Notes under the pieces: generated by a model | The model's input: only the letters and a program-made list of their open reading frames with translations | Told to the model about the DNA's origin: nothing | Database searches by the model: none | Shown: positions 8,506 through 17,400 of the stretch, piece by piece | Layout: the number at the start of each line of letters is the position of its first letter | How positions within the stretch are numbered: the first letter of the stretch is position 1 | Position numbers and translations under genes: made by a program | Source of the DNA: Deinococcales bacterium | GTDB lineage: Bacteria; Deinococcota; Deinococci; Deinococcales; JAAFIG01 | NCBI GenBank assembly: GCA_013298595.1 | Contig: JAAFIG010000009.1 | Location: 83,216 to 147,215, forward strand | DNA length: 64,000 nt | Reading direction: 5' to 3'

Positions 8506-8605
8506 CCACCTCCTGTAGGTTTGGCTAAAATGCAACCCAAATACTCGAGCTAACCAAAACAGCATATACTCTGCGAAATACGGAATTTGTGGACCTTTGT
8601 TGTGC

Positions 8606-9718
8606 CTATTGCACCAATTGCCCACCAATGTACACAGCCTCGAGGCTTAAATCTTCGCGTAGCACCACCAAATCGGCTCGAGCATTCTTGCTAATTTTGC
8701 CAACATCGGTTAGACCAAGGTACTGGGCTGGGTGACTCGAGGCTAGTTTTAAAGCAACCTCGAGGGCTAAACCTGCTTTGACAGCATTTTGTACAGCGCC
8801 TAGCATCGTCAAAACACTACCTGCCAATGTGCCGTCGGGTAATTTGGCTGTGCCATTCTCGAGGGTGGCTATTTGCCCGCCTAGGTCGTACTGACCATCT
8901 GGCATTCCAGCGGCTCGCATGGCATCGGTTATTAACATCAGCTTCTCGGGTTTGGCAAAAAAAGCAGCTCGGAAACTGGTTGGGTGAATATGCTCGAAGT
9001 CAAGAATAATTTCGCCATACGCGTTCGGATTTGCCAGTAATGCACCAAGCACACCGGGTTTGCGTCCCTCGAGTCCACCCATGGCATTGTACAAATGTGT
9101 TCCACTGATTTGTGAAGCGCGTTTTAAGCGACTAGCAAGTTCAAAAACCGCGTTGGCATCTTCGGCAGTAGCAATCGTGTGTCCAAGGCTAACGCGCACT
9201 CCAGCCTCGAGAAAAGCCTCGGCAGCCGCTAAACCACCCACTAACTCTGGGGCAAGTGTAACCACTTTAATCACGGCGAATGCCAGCACTTCTTGCACTC
9301 GAGCAGCTGTTGGTTCGACTGTAAAAGGCGGTTGTGCCCCTAGTTTATGTGGCGAAACAAACGGACCTTCTAAATGCGCGCCAAGAATTCTCGAGCCTAC
9401 CCAGTTTTTAGCATTCATGGCTTGTTGAATGTTTTTTAAAGCTTTTAAAACATTTTCCCACGGGTTGGTAATGGTGGTTGCCAGCAGCGAAGTTGTACCA
9501 TGAGCTGCATGGAAACTCGAGAGGGTTTTAATCCCCTCGAGTCCATCCATCGTATCGCCACCACCACCACCATGCACGTGAACATCGATAAAACCTGGGG
9601 CAATAAAACGGTTTGGCGCGGATAATCTGGATTTAATCCCAATAATACCTGTATCAAACTCGAGTTCGCCTGCGTGCCAACCGCGTGGTGTTAAAATTTG
9701 CCCAGCTAGTTTGGTCAT
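8606..9718 (-). CDS. nagA: N-acetylglucosamine-6-phosphate deacetylase
   Basis: Removes the acetyl group from GlcNAc-6-phosphate to give glucosamine-6-phosphate in amino-sugar breakdown and cell-wall recycling. Motifs of the amidohydrolase-fold family are all visible: HVHGGGGGDTMDG (residues 47-59), the metal-binding glutamate in HLEGPF, histidines in GHTIA and THLYNAMGGLEGR, the catalytic aspartate in LITDAMRAAG, and GSVLTM near the C-terminus. I place the start at the ATG at 9718 (370 aa). A longer frame to 9856 only adds cysteine-rich sequence antisense-free of homology and overlaps the upstream gene. At 9718 the ATG overlaps the TGA of the aldo/keto reductase gene (ATGA), so the two are translationally coupled. 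No nagB is present in the window. Confidence 0.93.
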   Translation of the reverse strand: MTKLAGQILTPRGWHAGELEFDTGIIGIKSRLSAPNRFIAPGFIDVHVHGGGGGDTMDGLEGIKTLSSFHAAHGTTSLLATTITNPWENVLKALKNIQQAMNAKNWVGSRILGAHLEGPFVSPHKLGAQPPFTVEPTAARVQEVLAFAVIKVVTLAPELVGGLAAAEAFLEAGVRVSLGHTIATAEDANAVFELASRLKRASQISGTHLYNAMGGLEGRKPGVLGALLANPNAYGEIILDFEHIHPTSFRAAFFAKPEKLMLITDAMRAAGMPDGQYDLGGQIATLENGTAKLPDGTLAGSVLTMLGAVQNAVKAGLALEVALKLASSHPAQYLGLTDVGKISKNARADLVVLREDLSLEAVYIGGQLVQ

Positions 9719-10656
9719 GGGGTAAAAATCGCATCCATTTGTGCAATCACACTGGCTTCTAACACCAAATCCTGAGCTTTTAGGCTCTCCTCGAGTTGTT
9801 CTGGTTTGGTTGCGCCAACAATCGCACTCGAGACAGCGTTGGTGCGTAATGCCCAACCGAGTACAAGGGCGGTGCGGGTAATACCAAGGTCATCGGCAAT
9901 GGGTTTGAGTTGTCGGACTTTTTCGACAATTTCTGGGGTGATTAAATCCCGACCAATTGTTGTGTCAGTTAATCTCGAGCCTGGAACTTCGCCAGCGTCA
10001 AATTTACCTGTTAAAACACCCATTCCTAGTGGTGACCAAATGACTAAGCCAACGCCGTGTTTGGTGGTGGTTGGCATAATTTCTTTTTCGACTCGGTGCC
10101 GAAATGCAAGGCTGTAATGTGGTTGTTCGACTACAGGGGCAACCAAACCATTGGCTTTTGCTAGCACAATTGCATCTTCGATTTGCTGACCAGTCCATTC
10201 GGAGGTACCCCAGTACAAAATTTTGCCCGAACGAACCAAATCGGTCATGGCAGAAACAGTTTCCTCGAGTGGTGTTTCGGTATCAAAACGATGACAGAAA
10301 TAAATATCCAAGTAATCTGTACCAAGGCGCTTTAAGCTGCCATCAATACTTTGCATAATGTGTTTACGCGACAAACCACGATCATTTGGGTCTTCGGTCA
10401 TGGGCCAGTAACATTTGCTCGAGATAACAAGGTTATTACGATTCTGCTCTTTTAAAATTTTACCCATTAACAACTCGGATTGTCCTTTGGCGTAAATATC
10501 AGCTTGGTCAAAGAAATTCACACCACCTGCAATGGCTTGGTCAATAATGCCCCTTGCTATTGCTTCATCGGTGACACTCCCACCAAAGGTTGTCCAGCCA
10601 CCCAAAGCAATTCTCGAGATTTTTAAGCCGCTATTCCCTAATCGTCTGTATTCCAT
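9715..10656 (-). CDS. Aldo/keto reductase
   Basis: NADPH-dependent (beta/alpha)8-barrel oxidoreductase (313 aa) of the aldo/keto reductase family, most like the potassium-channel beta-subunit/YghZ branch. The catalytic tetrad is present: aspartate and tyrosine in FDQADIYAKG, lysine in ISSKCYW, histidine in YFCHRFD. The C-terminal SSAIVGATKPEQLEE segment contacts the cofactor's phosphate. It forms a two-gene operon with nagA through a 4-bp overlap, so its natural substrate may be a sugar aldehyde, though this is inference. The region upstream is shared with divergent moaA and contains a palindromic repeat. Confidence 0.9.
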   Translation of the reverse strand: MEYRRLGNSGLKISRIALGGWTTFGGSVTDEAIARGIIDQAIAGGVNFFDQADIYAKGQSELLMGKILKEQNRNNLVISSKCYWPMTEDPNDRGLSRKHIMQSIDGSLKRLGTDYLDIYFCHRFDTETPLEETVSAMTDLVRSGKILYWGTSEWTGQQIEDAIVLAKANGLVAPVVEQPHYSLAFRHRVEKEIMPTTTKHGVGLVIWSPLGMGVLTGKFDAGEVPGSRLTDTTIGRDLITPEIVEKVRQLKPIADDLGITRTALVLGWALRTNAVSSAIVGATKPEQLEESLKAQDLVLEASVIAQMDAIFTP

Positions 10657-10733
10657 GTGAACATTAGATTACGCTAAAACAAATTAAAATCCATGCTATT
10701 TGGATGACACGAGAAATTACCTTTCTTCCAATT

Positions 10734-10763
10734 GGGCGAGGCATGCCTCGCACCCTACGGGTT
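10734..10763. repeat. Palindromic intergenic repeat, copy 1
   Basis: Arms GCGAGGC and GCCTCGC around AT, followed by CTACGGGTT. A close relative lies at 38643-38671. It sits between divergent genes, so it is not a terminator. A half copy (GGGCGAGGCGTG) is seen at 435-446 downstream of ribF. Confidence 0.7.
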
Positions 10764-10809
10764 TTTACCTTTTGCTCTTTAAAACACACGCATCGCTCGA
10801 GTTTCGGCT

Positions 10810-10821
10810 TAGAATACAACC
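10810..10821 (+). promoter_or_regulatory. TANNNT -10 box for leaderless moaA
   Basis: TAGAAT (10810-10815) is followed by exactly six bases and the moaA ATG at 10822. There is no Shine-Dalgarno sequence. Confidence 0.55.
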
Positions 10822-11814
10822 ATGCCCGAACGCCCCACAGAATTAATTGACCGTTTTGGACGGGTGATTCGTGATTTACGAATTTCAGTCACACCACGTT
10901 GCAATTATCATTGCACTTACTGCGACCCACTGACCGATTCACACCCCGAACCTCGAGGGACTTTAAGCGTTCAGGACGTGGATAACTTTGTTAAAGCATC
11001 AGCACTTTTGGGTTTAGATGCAGCCCGTTTTACAGGCGGCGAACCGTTATTGCGTAAAGAATTACCGCAAATGATGGAGAACGCTAAGAATACCCCTGGA
11101 GTTAAAGACATTGCCTTAACCACCAATGGCACAATGTTTCGGCGCAGACACAAGGAATTACTCGAGGCTGGGTTAAATCGGATTAACATTTCAATAGATG
11201 CACTCAACCCCAGTATTTTCCGTCAAGCCACTGGTGGTGGCGATGTGACCCAAGTACTCGATGCCATTGATTTAGCCCTCGAGTTAAATCTGCACCCTGT
11301 GAAGTTAAATGCCGTGGCAATTCGTGGCATTAACGATACCGAACTGGTACATTTAGCCAAATTAAGCCTCGAGCGACCACTGCATGTACGGTTTATCGAG
11401 TATATGCACCTGAACAACAGCGATTTAGAGAGTTACAACAATGCTTTTTTATCAGGTAAAGCCATTCGAGCCATGATTGAACAAGAACTTGGGGTGCTCG
11501 AGGAAGTGCCAACCGATCCTTCCAGCCCAGCTCGGGTTTTCAAAGTTCCCAATAGCCTTGGTAGTCTTGGTTTTATTAACCCAATTTCCGAACCATTTTG
11601 TGGAGCTTGCTCGAGAATGCGTTTAACGGCTGATCGCAAAGTGCGTCCGTGTTTACTGACAGACCGTGAACTCGATGCCAATGCAGCTTTTGATAGTGCG
11701 AACCCTATCGAGGCTTTGATTGATGTTTTACTCGAGGCAGCGCATCGTAAAGATCGTATGGGTGATTTGTTACCAAAAATTCGCGAGCGCACCATGGTCG
11801 CCATTGGGGGCTAA
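10822..11814 (+). CDS. moaA: GTP 3',8-cyclase MoaA (molybdenum cofactor synthesis)
   Basis: Radical-SAM enzyme that, with MoaC, converts GTP into cyclic pyranopterin monophosphate, the first step of molybdenum cofactor synthesis. The N-terminal SAM cluster is CNYHCTYC (C27, C31, C34), followed by the FTGGEPLLR glycine-rich motif. The second, GTP-binding cluster is formed by cysteines in EPFCGACSRMR and VRPCLL. The protein ends in the Gly-Gly tail (AIGG) characteristic of functional MoaA. Length (330 aa) is normal. No other moa or moe gene lies nearby. Just after the stop codon, a second copy of the last seven codons including a stop occurs in the same frame (see 11794-11841). Confidence 0.95.
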   Translation: MPERPTELIDRFGRVIRDLRISVTPRCNYHCTYCDPLTDSHPEPRGTLSVQDVDNFVKASALLGLDAARFTGGEPLLRKELPQMMENAKNTPGVKDIALTTNGTMFRRRHKELLEAGLNRINISIDALNPSIFRQATGGGDVTQVLDAIDLALELNLHPVKLNAVAIRGINDTELVHLAKLSLERPLHVRFIEYMHLNNSDLESYNNAFLSGKAIRAMIEQELGVLEEVPTDPSSPARVFKVPNSLGSLGFINPISEPFCGACSRMRLTADRKVRPCLLTDRELDANAAFDSANPIEALIDVLLEAAHRKDRMGDLLPKIRERTMVAIGG

Positions 11815-11841
11815 GGCACTATGGTCACCATTGGTGGTTAG
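11794..11841 (+). repeat. Duplicated 3' end of moaA (27-bp period)
   Basis: The final 21 bases of moaA (MVAIGG plus TAA) recur in frame 27 bp downstream as MVTIGG plus TAG with four base differences. Either the gene was shortened by a tandem duplication, or stop-codon readthrough could yield a second Gly-Gly tail. Confidence 0.75.
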
Positions 11842-11861
11842 TTTCACTCATAAGTTTTTGT

Positions 11862-11873
11862 TATTGTCCTACA
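11862..11873 (+). promoter_or_regulatory. TANNNT -10 box for leaderless GTG start at 11874
   Basis: TATTGT (11862-11867), six bases, then GTG at 11874. It supports the GTG start. Confidence 0.5.
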
Positions 11874-12821
11874 GTGCGTAAATTTCTTGTCATAAGTTCG
11901 GTTATTCTTGGGTCTTTGGCATTGTCTCAGACGGCGAATCCTCGTCCGATTGGGCAACCGACATCACCTAAACCCATTACGCCAACACCCACCAAACCGA
12001 CAACACCAGCACCCACTAAACCGCCAGCGCCAGCTCAGCCAACCACACCCGTAAAACCAACCACCCCAGACCCAGCCAAACCAACCACACCACCTGTGGT
12101 ACTACCACCACTTGCGCCTTCAGCGGCAATAGCCAAAATTAAAACTCGAGGCAGACTGATTGTGGCAGTCGACCCGCAATTTGCCCCATTTGCCCTGCGA
12201 GACATCAAAGGTAAAACTGTTGGGTTTGATGTTGACTTAGCTCGAGCGATTGCCGAAAAAATGGGTGTGCCACTCGAGGCGCAAAATATTACGTTTTCGG
12301 GTTTAGTGGATGCTGTTAAAAATAAACGCGCTGACTTAGCCGCCAGTGGTATTCAACCTGTCACTCGGGCTGGGATTAGTTACTCGGATGTGTATTTTGA
12401 TAATGCCCAAGTCTTCGCGGTTCGCAGTGGTAATCCAACCAAGTTTGTTTTTGATACCAAGCAAATTGTGGGAAAAATTGTTGGCGTGCGAGCCAATACC
12501 ATTGGGTTTTTAGCGGCTTTTCAAAAACTTGTGCCATTAGGTGTGAAAATTAAAGTCTTTGATACCAATCAAAAAGCCCTCGAGGAATTACAAGCCAAAA
12601 AAGTCGAAGCTTTGATTATGGATTTACCAAGTCTCGAGGCATTACAGGCTAAAAAAGCTGCTGTTGAACGCAGCGATAAAGCTGTTCTAACCGAAGAACG
12701 GTATGCTTTTGCAGTTCCAAGCAATTCGGATATGTTACCTTTTTTAAATCGGGCTATTGCTGAGTGGAAAGAAAAAGGTGGGTACAGCAAAGCCCTCGAG
12801 AAGTGGTTATTAGACCGGTAA
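11874..12821 (+). CDS. Exported amino-acid-type solute-binding protein (SBP_bac_3)
   Basis: A 315-aa periplasmic binding protein of the polar amino acid family, starting at GTG. A signal peptide (residues 1-20, cut near LALSQ) is followed by a proline/threonine/lysine-rich linker (about 21-80) opening with IGQP. The SBP_bac_3 domain then runs from about 88 to 315: the VAVDPQFAPF strand, GFDVDLARAIAEKMG, DLAASGIQPVT and GVRANTIGF. No transporter permease or ATPase gene is adjacent, so it either serves a distant transporter or has a sensory or other role. The linker closely resembles that of the 2695-aa surface protein at 14439. It ends in a 12-bp convergent overlap with the next gene. Confidence 0.85.
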   Translation: MRKFLVISSVILGSLALSQTANPRPIGQPTSPKPITPTPTKPTTPAPTKPPAPAQPTTPVKPTTPDPAKPTTPPVVLPPLAPSAAIAKIKTRGRLIVAVDPQFAPFALRDIKGKTVGFDVDLARAIAEKMGVPLEAQNITFSGLVDAVKNKRADLAASGIQPVTRAGISYSDVYFDNAQVFAVRSGNPTKFVFDTKQIVGKIVGVRANTIGFLAAFQKLVPLGVKIKVFDTNQKALEELQAKKVEALIMDLPSLEALQAKKAAVERSDKAVLTEERYAFAVPSNSDMLPFLNRAIAEWKEKGGYSKALEKWLLDR

Positions 12822-14090
12822 TTGCCCTGTTGCACCCCATTGCTCGAGCGCTTTAATTGGTAAGTGCTCGGCGGCATTTGCACCGTACAAAGCAGCTTCG
12901 ATGCGTAAATCTGTGCCAATTAAAAAATCAGCAGGCATTCGGGTCGCTTCACCATCGGTACTGCCATGCGGGATACCAAGTTTTATACCCTCGAGATAGG
13001 CTGGGAAAGCCCGAAAATCCAATAAGCCCAATAAACTGTGTGATGTACCGTATAAAGCATGAATGGCATCGTCTGGATCGGCTACCAATGGAAATGGTGG
13101 CTTTTGCTTACCAACCCGTTCACGTAAACCTTGGACACTCGAGCCAAAAACACCCACGACCCGAATACCCAGTCTCTCGAGCCGAGGATAAGCTTCTATT
13201 AACTGATGCACTCGCAAATTGCAAAAAGGGCAACCTGCATGACGAAAAAAAGCCAATAATGTCCGCTGACCACGCAGACTTCCTAGGGAAACACTAGAGC
13301 CATCCAAAGCAGGTAAGGTAAAAGCGGGTGCGAAATCACCACGTTTTAATCTGGCGTAACGCCGATGCACACCACGCTGAGCAATTTTAGGTTCGATCAA
13401 ACCACTTTGCTCGAGATGCACAACACGAGGCACGAATTCATCCCAAAGTTGCAAAGCATTACTTGCTACCATCGCTAAGCTCGAGTTACCATCCAAGGCA
13501 TTCAGTAATGCCCAATCGGCAGGCATGAGGCTACGCAGCACACTCGAGAAATCACCAACTCGTTCAGCAATATTAAAAATCGCTTCTGGTTGAATCGCTG
13601 GTAATACCCATTTTTGTACTTCATCGGTACGCCGCGCCACTTCAAGCATCACCGCTTCAACCGATAAACCCAGTTCCAGTAACGCTGGAGAGTCACCATT
13701 TTCAAATTCAAAACCACCTTCGGCACACGACCAAAGCATCAGTAACGCTGATTCTAAACGCCAACGCAACGCCTCGAGCAACTTCTCACGTCCGAGGGTT
13801 GCCAGCACCTGAGTACTTTTGTGCTGCGATAATTCCGCGCCCAAAGAACCAACCACATGCGGTGCAACCCCTAATTTTAGTAAAACATCTGCCAATTTAG
13901 GAACACAACGCCCCGAAACCCCAACCACTCGACCATCCCGAAAAGCAATTTTGCATTGCAAATCTGGGTTTGGCACAGCAAAACGCAGCACCCCTGTTTT
14001 TCCACTACTCGAGATCAGTTGCAGCACCTCAGGAACGGTGAGTAAATCAAAAGTGCCACTTAATTGTTTAGAGCTAATTACAGCAGTCAT
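12810..14090 (-). CDS. DUF4388-peroxiredoxin-like fusion protein
   Basis: A 426-aa protein joining two domains. Residues 1-120 are a DUF4388 domain (LSGTFDLLTVPEVLQLI... TGVLRF), a PATAN-like module common in Deinococcus and other bacteria and tied to two-component and gliding regulation. The middle (about 120-240) is helical. Residues from about 250 form a thioredoxin-fold AhpC/TSA-like domain with FFRHAGCPFCNLRV (C287, C290), then a FPLVADPD..HALYG segment typical of peroxiredoxin-like proteins. The CxxC spacing suggests a redox-active pair. I choose the ATG at 14090. A TTG at 14105 would add five residues. A sensor-type domain fused to a thiol-redox domain suggests peroxide or thiol-state signalling (inference). 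Confidence 0.8.
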   Translation of the reverse strand: MTAVISSKQLSGTFDLLTVPEVLQLISSSGKTGVLRFAVPNPDLQCKIAFRDGRVVGVSGRCVPKLADVLLKLGVAPHVVGSLGAELSQHKSTQVLATLGREKLLEALRWRLESALLMLWSCAEGGFEFENGDSPALLELGLSVEAVMLEVARRTDEVQKWVLPAIQPEAIFNIAERVGDFSSVLRSLMPADWALLNALDGNSSLAMVASNALQLWDEFVPRVVHLEQSGLIEPKIAQRGVHRRYARLKRGDFAPAFTLPALDGSSVSLGSLRGQRTLLAFFRHAGCPFCNLRVHQLIEAYPRLERLGIRVVGVFGSSVQGLRERVGKQKPPFPLVADPDDAIHALYGTSHSLLGLLDFRAFPAYLEGIKLGIPHGSTDGEATRMPADFLIGTDLRIEAALYGANAAEHLPIKALEQWGATGQLPV

Positions 14091-14132
14091 ACTAGGTATA
14101 CGCAAACAAACAACTTTTTAGATGAAACCCAC

Positions 14133-14163
14133 TTGACCTCGAGTGAACTCGAGGTTGTAAGGT
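14133..14163 (+). promoter_or_regulatory. MerR/SoxR-type promoter with 19-bp spacer and dyad operator
   Basis: -35 TTGACC (14133-14138) and -10 TAAGGT (14158-14163) are separated by 19 bp. The spacer region is a perfect dyad: ACCTCGAG (14136-14143), TGAA, CTCGAGGT (14148-14155). An over-long 19-bp spacer filled by a dyad is the classic layout of MerR-family regulated promoters, and the arms resemble the SoxR box (CCTCAAG...CTTGAGG). In this genome, though, CTCGAG itself is very common. No merR-type gene is in the window. Read in the opposite direction no good -10 is seen. Confidence 0.65.
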
Positions 14164-14422
14164 CATTGGCATACGCGTCAGTCATCAAATGCAATTTCAG
14201 CACGGGAGGGAAAAGCCCTACCCCTAGGAAAAACATCGTTGTTGTAGTGGTCGCCTGCTCCGAAAACGGGAGGTCTACTCAAGAAAAAATTGTTTTGTGT
14301 GTTAAGTTGTTTGATGGTCTGCTCGATTTTCAAAGCTACGGTAGTATTCACTTTTGGTGCGTATCATGGTTATCACCAGAATTTTGATAGTAACAATCCC
14401 CTCAAGACTCGAGGGGATTGTT
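14164..14422 (+). ncRNA. Possible structured small RNA from the MerR-type promoter
   Basis: Inferred transcript running from about 14170 to the terminator at 14392-14422. It can form a 7-bp stem GGGAGGG/CCC(A)TCCC-type hairpin (14204-14210 with 14216-14223) and a longer stem with outer GTAG/CTAC pairs and an inner CCTGCTCCG/CGGGAGG stem around AAAA (14244-14278). It matches no RNA family I recognise. It could equally be a decayed gene or the 5' part of a regulatory leader. Confidence 0.35.
14392..14422. terminator. Strong hairpin between convergent transcripts
   Basis: A perfect 12-bp stem, AACAATCCCCTC with GAGGGGATTGTT, around a 7-nt loop. It lies 17 bp past the stop of the giant operon (minus strand) and at the end of the putative plus-strand RNA. 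It is likely bidirectional. T-runs are short on both sides. Confidence 0.8.
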
Positions 14423-14438
14423 ATTGCTTTACTAGAGA

Positions 14439-17400
14439 TTAGCGCCAGCCGAAGGTGCGTTCATCTATTTTCCAGTCTATGCGGAAGTAGATACCTGGTC
14501 GGAAGGCTCCGCCGAGTGCTCCGTTAAATCCGAGAACGTTGTAACCCACGGTAAACAGTAAGCGGTCTACAACTTTCAGGCTGGCTTCTACACCAAAGCC
14601 AATTGCCGAGAAGTTTGTGGCTGGTTGGAAGTAGTAACCAGCTTGTGCTCCTACGCCAATAACATCGGTGATGAAGTAGGTAAAGCCACCACTGACTAAG
14701 CCTGTGAAAACGCTGCTGTCTAAGCCGTAACGGTATTGGAAACCAAGGCGTGGGAAGAAGCGTTCGTTAGCAACGTAGCCAAATTGGATTTCGCCTTCGA
14801 TGAAGTCGTCGGTTAAGGAATAGAAACCTGTTTTAGCACGATGATTGGTCAGGATGCTGAGGTCATCACCTCGGTAGGCAGCAGCAACACTGAAATCAAT
14901 ACCGCTTTGTTCGCCTGCTTTGCTTGGGTCTGTGGCATATTCGACTTTTGGTGAGAGCACAAATTCGTCGCTGAGTTGCGCGATAAAACCAACGGTGTAA
15001 ACTTGACGAATACCACTTGGTTGGAAGCCCAGTTGTGCTCGAGCTAAGCCTTTGAAGCCTGCGTCGGTAAATAATAAACCTAGGCTGGCGCTGCCCGTGG
15101 TGCTGCCTGTTGGGTCAAATACAGCTTCGCCGCCGAGTTGAGCGGCAAAGTTTGTACCGAGTGGAATGGTGGTGTCTACGCCTAATCTGGCACGTCCAGC
15201 ATTGCCATCGGTGGTGGTTAAATCATAGGTTGCAGAGACATTGGTGCTACCAAAGGCATCTGGCACAATGGCGCTGTTACCTGCTATAGCTCGGATCAAT
15301 TCGCTGTTACTGAATGAACCTTTAACACCAAAGGCAAGTTGTTGGTTAATGCCATTCCAAGCGTAAGTTAATTTGTCTTTGAGTAAGACACTAAATCCTG
15401 CACCCAGTGGTACCTCGAGGCTGGCTTCGGTTGTGCCGTAAGACAGTGGAATACCCAGCAGTGGTACGCGTTGGAGTAAACCAAGTTTAATAAAGCCTAG
15501 ATTTGCCTCGAGTCCGACTGTGCCAAATAATTCGTTGAGGTTGCTGGGGAAGCTGTACAAGTATTGCAAGCCAAGTCCGACACTCCAACCGTTACCTAAG
15601 CCAAGTCTGCCTTCACCACTGACGTTGGTACTGCCGCTGTTGGTCAGGTAGCTTTGGTTATGGTCGAGGTTGGCGTTGAAGCGCAAACCATTCGGATCGC
15701 CTAGGGTTAAACCTGCGGTTAGGCTACGACCTGCGCCGACTGGTGTGTTGGTTTCTGGGTTGACGTAACCCAGTTGTAAGTCTTGGTAACGGGCACGCAA
15801 TTGGAAGCTACTACCAACAGTCCAGTTGAGTTGTGCGCCAACACCTAATCCGCTGTTGGCTGGATCTTGGAAGATACCGCTGTAACCAAGTTCTGCGCCA
15901 AGTTGGAAGCCACCACTGGCGATATTAAAGCCACCTGCCAGTAAGAAGCTCGAGTTAGCACCAAGGGTACCGTTGCGGAATTGCACGGCTGTGGCGGTGA
16001 CATTGAATTCTGGTGAACCAAGGGCGGCTTGGGCACCAAAACGGAAGTCGCGTCCAACGCTGGCTGTACCGTAACTGGCTTCAATAAATTGTGGGTTGAG
16101 GTTGGCATCAAAGCTGGTAACAGCTTTGGTTAAACGAACAATGCCTGTTTCATAATCAATGCTGTAATCGGTATTGCGTTGCAAGAGTTGTCTCGAGACC
16201 CGCACACTGAGGTTATTTTTGCTGTAGACGCTGACATAAATGCTTTCGGAGTTGCGATTGATGCTGTTATCTGGCAAGAAGTAGAGGTCTGTGCCATTGG
16301 CAACTAAGCGCACACTCTTATTGCTGTTTGGCGCATCTGTGGCAAAGGCATTAAGGCTGAACCCATCGCCGCGAATTGCACCTTGGAAACCGTTGTACGT
16401 ACTGCTGTAATTGCTGAGCACACCTCTGAATTGTGGATTGAACTGCCCGAACATGATGAAACTGTTGGCTGTCTCGAGGCGAGCATAAATACCTTCGCTG
16501 CTGCGGACATCTGCGCCAAGGATGCTCGAGTCGCCAAGTAATGGCAGGTATTCGTATGGGTTGGCTGGTGGTAATAATTCGCCCGATAAACGCAATGGGT
16601 CTACGGCTCGGCTTGGGTCGTAATCGGCTTGCCAGTTAATACCAATGGTAAAGGTAGAACCTGGGAAAACCGCGCCACGCAAGAAGAAACGTAAACCACC
16701 ATCGGCAGTGAAATTACCTGTACCAAAATCGTAGCGAATTTGGGCGCTGGCTAAACCAACTGCCACCACTGGGCGTTCAGTTGCTGCCACTGGCACATTA
16801 TTGCCTTGGATTGGGCTGGCTGCATCCACCGAGAAATCATTGGTTTTAAATCGGTTACTCGAGGAAATCACGCCATTGGCATTAACCACTCGAGCTTCGA
16901 CTTGAATATCTTGTAATGGCAATGTGCCTAAGGCGTTGCTGGTCAGGCTTTGTAATCGCAAGTAAGCAACACCATTCTCGAGTTTGACTTGGAATCCAGG
17001 GATGCTTGGTGCAGCGTCAGCATCGGCTGGGTCGGCGTTGGTTTTGATTGTCACGTATTCGTCTGAGGCTGGTAAACCATTTTGGTCAAAAGCTTCGACT
17101 TTGATGGTTGGTTGGTCTGCACCATCGGTGGTTGGGCGTAAAGCTGTTAAGCGCAAACTAGTGGCAGCAGCACCCACTGGGCGTGCTGTCGTGGCAGCAG
17201 TTGTGCCAGCAAATGGAATGGCTCTCGCCAGTAATCCAAGGATGCTTGGGTCGCCTTGGAGAACACGCAACTCGCCTTGTCCCAGCAATTTACCAAGTGG
17301 CGAATTAGGATCAATTCGCACGTCGCCAGTGCGTGGTGTACCTGCACTGCGGCTACTTGGGATTGCCAGCACAGCAGCCACACGGTCTTGAGGCATATTC

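Larger units (their letters stand above)
14106..14438. other. Gene-free stretch with promoter, hairpins and terminator
   Basis: No convincing protein gene is present. It holds, on the plus strand, a MerR/SoxR-like promoter (14133-14163), two stem-loops (14204-14223; 14244-14278) and a strong terminator (14392-14422). Together they outline a possible transcript of about 250 nt. A 12-codon open frame at 14189-14227 is the only short ORF near its 5' end. Confidence 0.6.

Noticed and set aside
9719-9856. Longer N-terminus for nagA
   Set aside because: The extra 46 residues lie inside the upstream reductase gene and match nothing. The ATG at 9718 gives a standard NagA and a 4-bp coupled overlap.
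14064-14387. 107-codon open frame on the plus strand in the gene-free stretch
   Set aside because: It starts inside the neighbouring gene and upstream of the promoter, has no ribosome site, no recognisable family and odd composition. The promoter would begin transcription after its start codon.
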